DNA of 64,000 nucleotides from Microcoleus sp. AS-A8 (GTDB taxonomy: Bacteria; Cyanobacteriota; Cyanobacteriia; Cyanobacteriales; Coleofasciculaceae). The DNA lies in NCBI GenBank assembly GCA_039962225.1, contig JAMPKV010000023.1, positions 1 to 64,000 of the forward strand, given 5' to 3'. The position numbers and the translations under genes were made by a program. Under the pieces are notes generated by a model. The model was not told the DNA's origin. It saw only the letters and a list, made by a program, of their open reading frames with translations, and searched no databases. Numbering within the stretch: the stretch's first letter is position 1; each line of letters opens with the position of its first letter. This document shows positions 27,029 through 36,139 of this stretch, piece by piece.

Positions 27029-27370
27029 ATGAACCATCTGTCAAATTCAGGTTCCGAGCTCTTCGGCAGCGAAGGGGAACGCAGTAACTTGCTGTGGCAA
27101 TACGTTCAATCTATGAACCCAGAGATAGTTGCTCAACTCTCCAAACCGCCTTTGGAAGTGGCGCAGGTGATGGAACGCAACCTTGTCAGTATGCTAGGAC
27201 ACTTACCTCATGAACACTTTGGAGTTACAATCACCACGAGTCGCGAACAGCTTGGTCGGCTTTTGTCCTCTGCAATGATGAGTGGCTACTTTCTGCACAA
27301 TGCTCAACAGCGAATGGTATTTGAAAAGTCTTGGCAACAAGCAGCAGAAGATAAGGAAAAAGAAGATTAG
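27029..27370 (+). CDS. DUF760 domain-containing protein
   Basis: A 113-residue soluble protein of the DUF760 family, found in cyanobacteria and plastids (LLWQYVQSMNPEIVAQLSKPPLEVAQVMERNLVSMLGHLP core, then SREQLGRLLSSAMMSGYFL). The family function is not established. A small GC-rich hairpin (gcgggc / gcccgc followed by tttt) at about 26961-26977 lies 50 bp upstream. Confidence 0.85.
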   Translation: MNHLSNSGSELFGSEGERSNLLWQYVQSMNPEIVAQLSKPPLEVAQVMERNLVSMLGHLPHEHFGVTITTSREQLGRLLSSAMMSGYFLHNAQQRMVFEKSWQQAAEDKEKED

Positions 27371-27598
27371 TAAGCCTATCAAGCACAGGGGGCTTCAGAT
27401 GTTAAGGGTGAGTACCGCTCACCCAACGGGTTCTACGGCTTAATTTCTGTAATCTTTAGGTAGGTGTTTATCGGTATAATGGAAGTTAAACCCTAAACTG
27501 GTACTTGGATCATGGATAAAAGTTAAGACGACGTCTTCAATTACCAATCCGAGAAAATCACAGAAATTGACCACCACTGGGTAGAAAGAATTTTTCAT

Positions 27599-29812
27599 AT
27601 GACAGGGCGCATCTTTCCAAATGCTTATGAACTGGATTGGTCTAAAGATACCAATCTGCCACATCAAGCAAGTCTCCAGCAATCTCAGGACTTAATTTAC
27701 AAATCGCTGAAAAGCCTTGTCAATAGCCAGCCCCCAGAAACAGTACTCCTCGAATTTAAGAATTTATTCATTTCTGGGGATAGTAGCCTTAATCCAGAGG
27801 GATTACAGGCTCTTTATAAAATTATTTTGAATAACGACGAACAAGAGTTTAAAAACACTCTAAAACGCTCGTGTTACATCTTAATCAATAACTGGGCTTC
27901 CCAAAGAAAATTTGGTTTTATACAAGAACTGATTCAAATTTTGGCTGCTGCCAAGGAAACGCCAACCCCTCTATCACCCAGTCTAAAACGCCTCAAAAGC
28001 TGGATTATTAACTTTGTTAATCAGGAGGATTATCAAGAACTTAAATTATTTGCTGCACCTCACTTATCTCAAGAGCGAGGCTATTGGAGTCATCGTTATA
28101 CCTCTTATTTATTAGTACCCCAATATCTAGATTCTCGAAACCCTAAAGAACAGCGAGAAATTGCCCGAAACCTGTCTCAACGGTTGAAAGAAAAGTTCAA
28201 ACTTGATTTGGCAATGTACACGGCTCGCTGTAATTCTTCCATAGCTCAAAACAAAGAAGTCTCTAATTCTAATCCGACGAAACTCGGAGAGGGGGTGATT
28301 GGTTTAATCAAAAAAGTTATCACTCGAACGACATTATTTGATTACACCAACCAAGCTCATATTTTTTTACAGCAAACCAGAGAACTCAATTATCTTAAAT
28401 TTAAACATCGATTAAAGAGCTATTTAGGCATTAGCATTCAGCATAAAAAAGGGTTAGAAATTCTCCCAACTAAGTTCTATGAAAAAATTGATAACCTTTA
28501 TGAAACTCATAATCAAGATAGCTTAAATGTTGACCTTTTGCTAAGAACCTCTAGGCAAATTATTGAGTGGTTAACAACAGAAGATGGCCAAGAGCCTTCT
28601 TACCTATTTATTGTGTTGACGACCCAAGGCAACACACTGACTCTGGTGGTCATCCTACTCAAAGTTATTTTGATCTGCCAATATGTTCGGACTTATCTAG
28701 AAGTTTGCATTGCCAAACTGATTCGCTATTATGAGAAATATCCAGAGAAGGAATGTCAGTGGTTTATTAATTTCTTAGAAATTTTTAACCTCGTAATGGC
28801 CATTTATACGGAAAATGTTCAGTACAACCTCGTTCAAGTAAAAGACAATCATTCCGAGAATCAGCTTCTTGGGGATTTAGATACCTACCGAGTTTTTTCT
28901 CAATTCAAAGGAGCTGACTTACGAGGAAATGATTTAAGCAATACTGACTTACGTCACAGCGATCTGAGCGCGGCTGATATGCGTGAGGCTAATCTGTGCG
29001 GTACCGATCTCACTCAGGCTGACTTGAGTCTTGCTAAATTGAGTAACGCCAACATGAGCCGTGCCATCCTCAATGAAGCGGAGTTGATTGCGGCGGATTT
29101 GAATCATGCTGATTTGAGTGGTGCGACGCTGATCGCCACTAAATTACGTCATGCTGACTTACATCAGGCAAATTTGAGCCATGCGACACTCAACCGTGCA
29201 ACGCTAAATGCTTCTACTTTAAGTGGTGCCGACCTACGAGAAGCAGACCTTCAGTATACTGACCTAAGCTACGCCAATCTCAACCAGGCTAATTTGAGTG
29301 GTGCTAACCTCCAGTATGCCGACTTGAGTAATGCTAGCTTGAGTGGGGCCAATTTGAGCGGGGCCAACCTGCAAAATGCCAATCTATCCCATGCCAACCT
29401 CCACAGCGCTAAACTCCCTCAAGCCAATCTCAGCCGCGCCGATTTAGAGTCGGTGAACCTGCGGGGTGCCAATCTCCAAGGAGCTCTTCTGCGTCATGTA
29501 AAACTGAGTCATGGTAATTTAAGCGGCGCTAATCTTAGCCGTGCAGACTTGAGCCATGCTGAGTTGAGCTGTGGCAATCTCAGAGGTGCCAATCTGAGCG
29601 ATGCTCTTCTACGTCACGTCAACCTCAGTGGCGCTGACTTGAGAGATGCCAATCTCAAAGGTGCTAACTTGTTTAGTACCCATCTTAACTGCGCCGATAT
29701 TACCCATGCTCAGTTTGGGGAGAATTCCGAATTCTTTGAGCTCAACCAAGAGCGAGTAGATGCTGGCAAAAATACAGTTTGCGAACGACTCGAACGAATC
29801 ACTTTAGATTGA
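27599..29812 (+). CDS. Large pentapeptide-repeat protein with unknown N-terminal domain
   Basis: 737 residues. Residues 1 to about 430 are mostly helical and unrecognised, with one hydrophobic stretch (TLVVILLKVILICQYV) near residue 350 that could enter a membrane. From about residue 435 to 715 there are more than 50 consecutive A(D/N)LXX pentapeptides, an unusually long uninterrupted solenoid of about 13 coils, followed by a short capping tail. The start ATG at 27599 directly abuts a possible divergent start (CATATG). Function is unknown; long pentapeptide solenoids can mimic DNA or act as scaffolds. Confidence 0.85.
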   Translation: MTGRIFPNAYELDWSKDTNLPHQASLQQSQDLIYKSLKSLVNSQPPETVLLEFKNLFISGDSSLNPEGLQALYKIILNNDEQEFKNTLKRSCYILINNWASQRKFGFIQELIQILAAAKETPTPLSPSLKRLKSWIINFVNQEDYQELKLFAAPHLSQERGYWSHRYTSYLLVPQYLDSRNPKEQREIARNLSQRLKEKFKLDLAMYTARCNSSIAQNKEVSNSNPTKLGEGVIGLIKKVITRTTLFDYTNQAHIFLQQTRELNYLKFKHRLKSYLGISIQHKKGLEILPTKFYEKIDNLYETHNQDSLNVDLLLRTSRQIIEWLTTEDGQEPSYLFIVLTTQGNTLTLVVILLKVILICQYVRTYLEVCIAKLIRYYEKYPEKECQWFINFLEIFNLVMAIYTENVQYNLVQVKDNHSENQLLGDLDTYRVFSQFKGADLRGNDLSNTDLRHSDLSAADMREANLCGTDLTQADLSLAKLSNANMSRAILNEAELIAADLNHADLSGATLIATKLRHADLHQANLSHATLNRATLNASTLSGADLREADLQYTDLSYANLNQANLSGANLQYADLSNASLSGANLSGANLQNANLSHANLHSAKLPQANLSRADLESVNLRGANLQGALLRHVKLSHGNLSGANLSRADLSHAELSCGNLRGANLSDALLRHVNLSGADLRDANLKGANLFSTHLNCADITHAQFGENSEFFELNQERVDAGKNTVCERLERITLD

Positions 29813-29963
29813 GTTTGGAAATAGCAACTTTTTTGTTTGTTGGAGGCTTCATGAAATAACTGAAGGCTACCATCGAATCAACGGATGTACCCGGATTTGA
29901 GCGGGCAGTATGCGTGTTGTGGATTAGACAAGACTAATCCGTTGCACGGGAGATGCTTGCCCT

Positions 29964-30065
29964 ATGATGAGCAGCCGAATTCGCTGGATCGTGATCGCAC
30001 TTCTGCAACTCGCCCTACTCAGTGCCGCCCCGCTATTAATGGAGTTCTTTGAGAAGTTGCAATAG
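29964..30065 (+). CDS. Possible 33-aa single-pass membrane peptide
   Basis: The frame MMSSRIRWIVIALLQLALLSAAPLLMEFFEKLQ has a basic start, one 20-residue hydrophobic helix and a charged tail. A GGGAG at 29948-29952 lies eleven bases before the ATG. It looks like the small membrane proteins common in photosynthetic complexes, but I do not match it to any known subunit. Confidence 0.35.
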   Translation: MMSSRIRWIVIALLQLALLSAAPLLMEFFEKLQ

Positions 30066-30248
30066 TCATCCAGCAACACTGCTCCCTATCAAAGACTTGC
30101 CTCTAAAGCCTATTCCAAGTCAAGATGAGGGTTAGCGGAACGCGAAGTGCATCTAATCCCTGTGGGTAGAAAGCTAGTTCTAGTGTCTTTGCTACCCTGG
30201 AAACAGTTGCACCCCCTTGGAATTTAGGCGAATGGCAAAGGTTGTTCC

Positions 30249-30292
30249 GTGAAATTTTTGTAAACTACATGGCGTTTACGGCCTGATTTCAC
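30249..30292 (+). promoter_or_regulatory. Nested hairpin in the leader of the AEC transporter
   Basis: gtgaaat pairs with atttcac on the outside, and gtaaac with gtttac inside, around a tacatggc loop. It ends 27 bases before the ATG at 30320 and could be an operator or an RNA switch. There is no U-run, so it is not a plain terminator. Confidence 0.35.
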
Positions 30293-30319
30293 CTAGACAA
30301 GATTGCCATTCTAGCGTCT

Positions 30320-31318
30320 ATGATTGACTCTCTATTCCACGCCTACGCCCCTCTGCTCATCTGGTCAGGGTTAGGGTTCGTACTGTTTCGGTTTATCCCA
30401 GAACGTTTTCCCAAGCTACTCGGTCTTGCGCTTTATTGGGTGGGAGTGCCACTACAACTTCTTGTTTTAGGGCGTCAGACAGAGTTGTCCCATGGGGGAG
30501 AATTGATTCCTGTGGTAGCCGTCGGAGTATTGCTACTGAGTATGAGCTTGGCGCTGTTGAGCTGGTGGGGATTGCAAAAGCTAAGCCGTCGAAACGCCAC
30601 CGCTTCATCTCAAGAAGGCCAAAAAAATTCCCTGCTTGATTTCTCTTTTTCCAGTGTTAACACCCTGGGGCGCGCAAGTCTTGGAAGTTTTATCCTGGCT
30701 TCCATGTTAGGCAATACAGGGTTTATTGGCTTGGCGCTTACACAGGTTCTCTTTGGTACGGAAAATATTAGCTGGCCTGTGCTATTTAGCGTTACTAGTA
30801 ATGTTGTCGGCAACTATGGCATTGCTGTGTTTATTGCGAGTTATTTTGGTCGTAGTGAAACCAAAAATCATTGGTGGATTCAGTTGCGGGATGTGCTGAG
30901 TGTCCCGACCCTATGGGCTTTTATCATTGGCTTTAGTACTCGAAATATAGAACTGCCTTCTAGGGTCGAAACAGGATTAGATCAAGCCGTCTGGGTCGTG
31001 ATTGCCTTTGCTTTGTTGTTGGTTGGTCTGCGATTGGGGTCTGTGCATGGATGGCGAAGTTTGAAACGAGCCTGGATGCCAACCTTGTTAAAAGTTGTGA
31101 TCGTGCCGATGCTAGTAGGATTAGGTGCTACTTATTTCGGGTTAACTGGCGACTCTCGTCTAACATTAGTGCTCATGTCTGGAACGCCCACTGGACTTTC
31201 GGTGCTGATATTAGCAGAAGTTTATGAGCTAGACCGGGAATTGCTAGCGAGTAGTATTGCATTGAGTTTTATGGGATTGCTGCTGATGCTGCCTGTGTGG
31301 CTTGTGTGCTTTGGCTAA
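30320..31318 (+). CDS. AEC-family transporter (auxin efflux carrier-like permease)
   Basis: A 332-residue protein with about ten hydrophobic helices in two halves separated by a hydrophilic loop near residue 100. The GNTGFIGLALTQVLFG and GTPTGLSVLILAEVYELDRELLASSIALS stretches match the AEC (MdcF/YfdV) family, whose members move organic acids or similar solutes across the inner membrane. The substrate cannot be told. A structured leader lies directly upstream. Confidence 0.85.
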   Translation: MIDSLFHAYAPLLIWSGLGFVLFRFIPERFPKLLGLALYWVGVPLQLLVLGRQTELSHGGELIPVVAVGVLLLSMSLALLSWWGLQKLSRRNATASSQEGQKNSLLDFSFSSVNTLGRASLGSFILASMLGNTGFIGLALTQVLFGTENISWPVLFSVTSNVVGNYGIAVFIASYFGRSETKNHWWIQLRDVLSVPTLWAFIIGFSTRNIELPSRVETGLDQAVWVVIAFALLLVGLRLGSVHGWRSLKRAWMPTLLKVVIVPMLVGLGATYFGLTGDSRLTLVLMSGTPTGLSVLILAEVYELDRELLASSIALSFMGLLLMLPVWLVCFG

Positions 31319-31447
31319 TCTGAACCTAGAACTCAGGGGTTAGCATTCCCCAAAAAACGGTATCATAAACTACTTTTTTGGGCGCTGCAAAACTTTTCGG
31401 TCTACTGACATTGAGCAAGTTCCGTTGCGGCGGAAGCTAAAACAAAT

Positions 31448-31978
31448 CTAGGTGCAAGCCGCACACAGGACTTGCCGCATTTGGCGCATATTTTCTGGCA
31501 ATTCCATGTGCATCGCCTGTTGAATGAAAACTGTCGGTATCGGAATGCTAGGCGTTGCTTGCACGGAATAGGTGAGCAAAGTACCATTGCCGAAATCTTG
31601 CAGTTTCAGGTCTGCCGTAAAATCGGTAAAGGTGCCTTTTTCTAGCCGGAACTGAATGTGCTGGCCAAGTATCTCAAAGACGTTCAGGTAAATTTCAACT
31701 TGAACAGTGAGAAACAGAAAGGTTTTTTTGGCAACTTGATACAGACGTTTTACCTCGCCTCTATGCAAGACTTCGCTCTTGGTGAGATCGGGGAAGTATT
31801 GCACCCAACAGGGGTAATCGGTTAGTTGCTGCCAAGCGTGCGATCGCGCTATTGGTAAGTACATTTGTGCAGTAACAGCACCACCCCAAGCTGAGTGCGG
31901 TCGCGTTTCCACCAAAATATTCCCTTGCAAAAGCGCCTTTTGCTGACTCCACGCTAAATCTGGCACTGGATTATTCAA
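31448..31978 (-). CDS. SRPBCC family protein (polyketide cyclase/START-like)
   Basis: A 176-residue protein with the helix-grip fold pattern of the SRPBCC superfamily (ARSHAWQQLTDYPCWVQYFPDLTKSEVLHRG, then VEIYLNVFEILGQHIQFRLEKGTFTDFTADLKLQDF). Such domains bind hydrophobic ligands. No enzyme residues are obvious and the ligand is unknown. It is convergent with the AEC gene. Confidence 0.85.
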   Translation of the reverse strand: MNNPVPDLAWSQQKALLQGNILVETRPHSAWGGAVTAQMYLPIARSHAWQQLTDYPCWVQYFPDLTKSEVLHRGEVKRLYQVAKKTFLFLTVQVEIYLNVFEILGQHIQFRLEKGTFTDFTADLKLQDFGNGTLLTYSVQATPSIPIPTVFIQQAMHMELPENMRQMRQVLCAACT

Positions 31979-32717
31979 ATCTGAGCAATAAAGTGTAGCC
32001 CTAATAGTTTAGCCACTCCTTAACCCATATGACTACCTCTTAACTCGGACATTTTCACACTTAAGTACACTAGGTAAGTCTCCTTTTTCCAACTTATAGA
32101 AATTTTTTAAAGAATGAATAAATTTACTGGAAAGCTTCTAATAATTTAAATTCACATTACTGGTATTTTTTCTCCACTGGAAACGGGGTATGTACCCAAA
32201 AATAATGACTAATCAAAGCGGTGGTGCTAAATGTCAAAATTGAGTTGTATATTTTAAAGTTATACATTAAAAAATATTGTGTATATATGGTCGTGTTTTG
32301 GAGCTTAAATTTTGCTTTTTTAGGATTTCAAGTGTTTGTTCAATTGCTCTTAATCGGTCTGATTAATTTATTCTCTATGTATGTTAACTGGAGCAAGAGC
32401 AAGCGTAGAAAGCGCTGTTATCGGTAACATAATCCTGCTTGTTCAGCAGCGAAGGTATTGGCACAACAGTAAGTCTTTCTTTGGGTGTAGATTACCGAAC
32501 AGCAACCTTTTCGGTTTTCCGTAAAGCCAGGAAAGTTTCAAAAGTTTCAGAGGTGTAAAGCTTTGATTAATTTCCTTCTAAAGGCTGTTTTTTGGGCCCT
32601 TTCCGCATTCAAGCTGGAGCAGGGAGTATCCACCTTCTTCTGCCCACCCTGGCGGAGTGGAGCGCAAGCGCGTTAAAACATTGGAATCAATAATTCCTCG
32701 TGTAGGAGATAAAAAGT
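31979..32717. other. AT-rich gene-poor region upstream of the glycosyltransferase
   Basis: 739 bp, noticeably AT-rich between 32060 and 32440. A possible 46-codon membrane ORF lies at 32287-32427. The last 100 bases should contain the glycosyltransferase promoter. No RNA gene or mobile element is recognised. Confidence 0.4.
32287..32427 (+). CDS. Possible 46-aa single-pass membrane peptide
   Basis: The frame MVVFWSLNFAFLGFQVFVQL continues hydrophobic to about residue 32 and ends in a strongly basic tail (SKSKRRKRCYR). It is in an AT-rich region without a clear ribosome-binding site, so chance is a real possibility. Confidence 0.25.
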   Translation: MVVFWSLNFAFLGFQVFVQLLLIGLINLFSMYVNWSKSKRRKRCYR

Positions 32718-34163
32718 ATGTCACATCTGGATGGGCAGCCGATTACCCAAGGGGCACAGCAGAAGGCGATCGCACACCAAGAGGAAAGTTCCTTAATGTT
32801 GAAAAAAAATCAGGACTCTCATTCGCCTGTTCGCTTAAATCAAGCTGAGAGTAGCGCCTCACCTTTCCACTCTGCCCGTCCAGCTATTCCTGGGAGGCAG
32901 CCTATTGCTCTGATTTCGGCTCATGGCGACGCCGCCACTGAAGTCGGCGCACAAGAAGCCGGAGGTCAAAATGTTTACGTGCGCCAAGTGGGCGAGGCTC
33001 TGGCAAAATTAGGGTGGCAGGTGGATATGTTCACCCGTAAAACTCATCCAGACGATGAGCCAATTGTGCAGCATTCACCCCACTGTCGCACCATTCGTCT
33101 GGTTGCCGGTCCTCAAGCCTTCATTCCGCGACAGGAGTTGTTTGAATACATGCCCCAATTTGTGGAGGCATTCCACAAATTTCAGAGCAAAGAAGGCACG
33201 AATTATCCCCTAGTTCATACGAATTACTGGCTTTCCGCTTGGGTTGGCTTGCAACTACAAGCATCAAGCAATATTCAGCTGATTCACACCTACCACTCCC
33301 TGGGAGCCGTCAAATACAAAGCGGTTTCTGTGCCATCGCCCATGCACCAGATACGCTTGGCTGTTGAACGGCAGATTCTGGAGCAAGCCAGTTGTGTAGT
33401 CGCAACCAGTCCTCAAGAGCGAGAAACCTTGCACTCCCTGGTTTCTGAGCAGGGTTGCATCGAAGTGGTTCCTTGCGGAACTGACTTGGAGAATTTCCGC
33501 ATCATCCCGAAAATGGAGGCCAGAGAGCAGTTGGGTCTCGATCCAACGGAGCAGATTATTCTGTATGTGGGACGATTTGACCCTTGCAAAGGCATTGAGA
33601 CACTGGTGCGCGCCGTGGCGATGTCGGAGACGAGAGCGAAGGGAAATGTTCGCTTGGTGATGGCTGGTGGCAGTGATGCCGAACTGGAAGACGCACAAGA
33701 ACGCCAACGAATTGAGCAAATTGTACAAGAGGTTGGGCTGACCCAACAAACGCTCTTTTCCGGGCGTTTGGGTCACGATGTGCTGCCACTTTACTACGCC
33801 GCCGCCGACGTTTGTGTGATTCCCAGCCATTATGAGCCGTTTGGACTGGTAGCGATCGAGGCGATGGCTTGTGGTACGCCTGTGGTGGCCTCAGATGTAG
33901 GAGGATTGAAGTTTACGGTGATACCGGAGGAAACCGGTTTGCTCGTTCCTCCTCAGGATACAGCGGCCTTTGCGGCTGCGATCGATCGCATCTTAACCGA
34001 TGAATTGTGGGCGACTCAACTGAAAAAGCAAGCGTCTGTTCGAGTTCGTCAGAATTTTACCTGGAGTGGGGTAGCCATTGAGCTGAGTAACCTTTACCGC
34101 CGCTTACTGGCACAGTCGCTTCTGGACGAACGGCTGTGGTCAGCGCAACTGCTTAGTCCTTAA
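32718..34163 (+). CDS. GT4-family glycosyltransferase
   Basis: A 481-residue retaining glycosyltransferase with GT-B fold. The N-terminal domain shows ISAHGDAATEVGAQEAGGQNVYVRQVGEAL, the sugar-acceptor glycine loop typical of sucrose-phosphate synthase/MshA-like enzymes. The C-terminal domain shows LYVGRFDPCKGIETLVRA, HYEPFGLVAIEAMACGTPVVASDVGG (E-x7-E motif) and the nucleotide-sugar site. The start ATG follows a GGAG nine bases away. Donor and acceptor are unknown. The N-terminal 55 residues are a low-complexity extension. Confidence 0.88.
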   Translation: MSHLDGQPITQGAQQKAIAHQEESSLMLKKNQDSHSPVRLNQAESSASPFHSARPAIPGRQPIALISAHGDAATEVGAQEAGGQNVYVRQVGEALAKLGWQVDMFTRKTHPDDEPIVQHSPHCRTIRLVAGPQAFIPRQELFEYMPQFVEAFHKFQSKEGTNYPLVHTNYWLSAWVGLQLQASSNIQLIHTYHSLGAVKYKAVSVPSPMHQIRLAVERQILEQASCVVATSPQERETLHSLVSEQGCIEVVPCGTDLENFRIIPKMEAREQLGLDPTEQIILYVGRFDPCKGIETLVRAVAMSETRAKGNVRLVMAGGSDAELEDAQERQRIEQIVQEVGLTQQTLFSGRLGHDVLPLYYAAADVCVIPSHYEPFGLVAIEAMACGTPVVASDVGGLKFTVIPEETGLLVPPQDTAAFAAAIDRILTDELWATQLKKQASVRVRQNFTWSGVAIELSNLYRRLLAQSLLDERLWSAQLLSP

Positions 34164-34180
34164 TGCAATTTGCTTGAGGT

Positions 34181-34432
34181 TTAACAGAGCGACAAGCGGC
34201 AGATGCACTCAGAAAAACAATAGATTGGAAATACGCACTTAGTCTAAACTTCAGTGATTCAGAATTTGATTCAACTGTACTAAGTGAATTCCGAGAACGA
34301 TTATGCCAGCATGACTTATCGAACAAGTTGCTGGATTTGATGCTGTCTCACTTGAAGGAACATAATCTAATCAAGCATCGTGCAAAGCAACGCACAGACT
34401 CAACACAGGTAGTTGCATCAATACGTCTTTGA
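34181..34432 (+). pseudogene. IS1182-like transposase fragment
   Basis: Read in frame from 34181, the translation LTERQAADALRKTIDWKYAL continues with LSEFRERL and ends HRAKQRTDSTQVVASIRL with a stop at 34430-34432. This matches the N-terminal third of IS1182-family transposases (QAADAVRxRIDWKYALxL, FDxSVLSEFRxRL, RQRTDSTHVLA). There is no start codon, the N-terminus is cut and the DDE domain is gone. No terminal inverted repeats are seen. Confidence 0.75.
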
Positions 34433-34570
34433 TATCGCGATAAATACATTCGACGTTTGAACCTTGATGCAATGAGTATTTCTACGTTGTACGAAACGTT
34501 CTTGCAGCCTCAAAATTGGGCGAGTTGGACTCCAGATTCATCTTCCAAAGGATGAGATGAACTGAGAAGA

Positions 34571-34602
34571 TAAAAAAAAAGAGAGCCACCAAGGCGACTC
34601 TC
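34571..34602 (-). terminator. Terminator of the candidate small RNA
   Basis: The minus strand reads gagagtcgccttggtggctc then tc and nine T. The stem is gaga/tctc plus gcc/ggc with an internal bulge. The nearest coding gene upstream on this strand ends 450 bp away, so the terminator most likely serves the small RNA. Confidence 0.65.
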
Positions 34603-34692
34603 CCGATCATCAGGGTGCATCTACTGGTCTTATTATGGTCTTTGGGGGTGAGGGGTGTCACCCCCTATGGGTTATCTTTAACAAAACTTTAA
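34571..34692 (-). ncRNA. Candidate small RNA gene (about 120 nt)
   Basis: On the minus strand a promoter-like pair (34699-34727) is followed by a transcribed region with no ORF. It contains a GC-rich hairpin (ggggtga...caccccc, about 34644-34665), then a C-rich single-stranded stretch (acccctcaccccc), and ends in a hairpin gagag...ggctctc followed by nine T. The layout resembles conserved cyanobacterial trans-acting sRNAs whose C-rich loops pair with Shine-Dalgarno regions, but I cannot assign it to Yfr1, IsaR1 or PsrR1. The 5' end is estimated. Confidence 0.55.
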
Positions 34693-34698
34693 ATATTT

Positions 34699-34727
34699 AT
34701 CTTAGTTTGCGCGATCGCAAGTGACAA
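34699..34727 (-). promoter_or_regulatory. Sigma70-type promoter for the candidate small RNA
   Basis: The minus strand has TTGTCA (34722-34727), a 17-base spacer holding a HIP1 octamer, and TAAGAT (34699-34704). Spacing is ideal and both hexamers are close to consensus. Transcription would start near 34692 and run to the terminator at 34571. Confidence 0.55.
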
Positions 34728-34732
34728 CGAGA

Positions 34733-35047
34733 TTCCCGATTTATGCGATAAGTCGGGAATTTGTATCGATTTGAGTCTGATTCCTATGAATATAGATTTA
34801 ATCCTGAGCGGATACTATCCATATTCTCCTCATTCCATGAACACGACGTGATCAAACCCGCTACATGGCGCTTTTTCTCAACTACGGTTGATGGCTTGAT
34901 GCCGAGGGTTTGCTCAGTTTAGGGCTTTGCGGCTTGAGAGTAATCCAGACTGAGAGATCTCTGGTGTTCAGAGGTCGTGAATCACGGTTACTCTGTCCCT
35001 GATGATGCAATGCCAATGTACAGATTTTGCACATGTTTTTTCTTTTC
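34733..35047. other. Gene-free region between the sRNA promoter and the methyltransferase
   Basis: About 315 bp with no ORF. An inverted repeat (attcccgat / gtcgggaat) at about 34733-34760 could terminate minus-strand transcripts from the methyltransferase side before the sRNA promoter. Nothing else is recognised. Confidence 0.35.
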
Positions 35048-36139
35048 TTAGTTTTTCTTGACGATGTAAAAATTATTCAATAAATCATGGTCGAGTTGTT
35101 GGATTTTTACACGAGAAAATCCTGCATTTTTCAACATTTCTAGAGCCTTTTCTTCACCCCACACGGCACCAAGCCCCATACCGTCTGCGGCGAGTGAAAC
35201 TGTCATGCAATGCAGGCAAGAAATGGTGTAAAGAAAGGGTGCGACTGGATGATCTAAATTGCCCTGAACATTGCTGGATGCACGAATATCTTGCATTAAG
35301 TAGGTGCCATCATGGCGCAACGCCTGCTGAATCCCACGCAATACAACATCGGGTCTGGCTTGGTCATGAATTGAATCAAAGGTACAAATCAAGTCATATT
35401 GCTCCACTTCGTCGAGTTTGGCAGCATCTTTGACCTGAAACTCAATGTTGGTGAGTCCTTGTTCATTGGCTTCGGATTGAGCTGTTGCGAACGACTCTCG
35501 GCGCGCTTGCGCTATCGCCTCTTCAGAGAAGTCGTACCCTTTGAAGCGACTGTTGGGAAACTGCTTCGCCATTTTGTTGAGAACACGACCACTTCCACAA
35601 CCCACATCAAGCACATCAATTCCCCTTTCCAACGCTTCCGTTAAATCGGGAATCAGCGGAAGAATATGCTCTTCTAGTGCTGCAACCACCGTTTGCCCAC
35701 TATCTTCCGCCATAACTTGATGGAAACGCTTGTAAGCGGAGTAGGGCACGCCCCCACCTTTGTAGAAGCATTCGATTACCTGATCTTCTACCGTTGCTAG
35801 TAGCGGCAGGAATTGGGCGGTGACAGCAATGTTATTGGGACTCGCAGCCCGCGTCAGAAAGGCTGCATGTTCCGGAGGCAGGGAGTAAACACCCGCGATC
35901 GGCTCATATTCGACAAAACGAGCTGTAACCATCGATCCTAACCACTCTCGCACGTAGCGCTCGTTCAATCCGGCGGCATCGGCAATTTGCTGACTCGTGG
36001 AGGGTGGCAGTTGAGCCAAAGTATCAAATAATCCGGTGCGGTGTCCGATGGAGGTCATCAGTGCGATCGCTCCGCTATTGAGAATGTCCAACATCCGTTG
36101 AGCGAACACTTCGGCTTTTGTTTGATCGAGGGTCTGCAT
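35048..36139 (-). CDS. SAM-dependent methyltransferase with winged-helix N-terminus
   Basis: A 363-residue protein. Residues 1-100 form a winged-helix dimerisation-like domain ([25 protein letters not shown]), as in O-methyltransferases and Rv-type transcriptional-regulator-like methyltransferases. A class I SAM fold follows, with motif [15 protein letters not shown], acidic loop [14 protein letters not shown] and motif [18 protein letters not shown] chose the ATG at 36139; the frame upstream to 36202 is less likely. The substrate is unknown. The upstream region holds a hairpin at about 36350. Confidence 0.85.
   Translation of the reverse strand: MQTLDQTKAEVFAQRMLDILNSGAIALMTSIGHRTGLFDTLAQLPPSTSQQIADAAGLNERYVREWLGSMVTARFVEYEPIAGVYSLPPEHAAFLTRAASPNNIAVTAQFLPLLATVEDQVIECFYKGGGVPYSAYKRFHQVMAEDSGQTVVAALEEHILPLIPDLTEALERGIDVLDVGCGSGRVLNKMAKQFPNSRFKGYDFSEEAIAQARRESFATAQSEANEQGLTNIEFQVKDAAKLDEVEQYDLICTFDSIHDQARPDVVLRGIQQALRHDGTYLMQDIRASSNVQGNLDHPVAPFLYTISCLHCMTVSLAADGMGLGAVWGEEKALEMLKNAGFSRVKIQQLDHDLLNNFYIVKKN

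Larger units (their letters stand above)
29813..30319. other. Gene-poor region upstream of the AEC transporter
   Basis: 507 bp. It contains one possible 33-codon membrane ORF (29964-30065), a short inverted repeat gattag/ctaatc at about 29923-29941, a REP-like word at about 30133-30159, and a hairpin at 30249-30292 just before the transporter start. Confidence 0.4.

Noticed and set aside
27440-27598. Minus-strand frame of 52 codons (MKNSFYPVVVN...) whose ATG abuts the ATG of the pentapeptide gene
   Set aside because: It has a somewhat protein-like composition, but no family, no ribosome-binding site and a head-to-head start in the CATATG palindrome. It was not strong enough to annotate.
34571-34692. 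Assignment of the candidate small RNA to Yfr1
   Set aside because: Yfr1 has the core ACUCCUCACAC; here the related stretch is ACCCCTCACCCCC, so identity is not supported.
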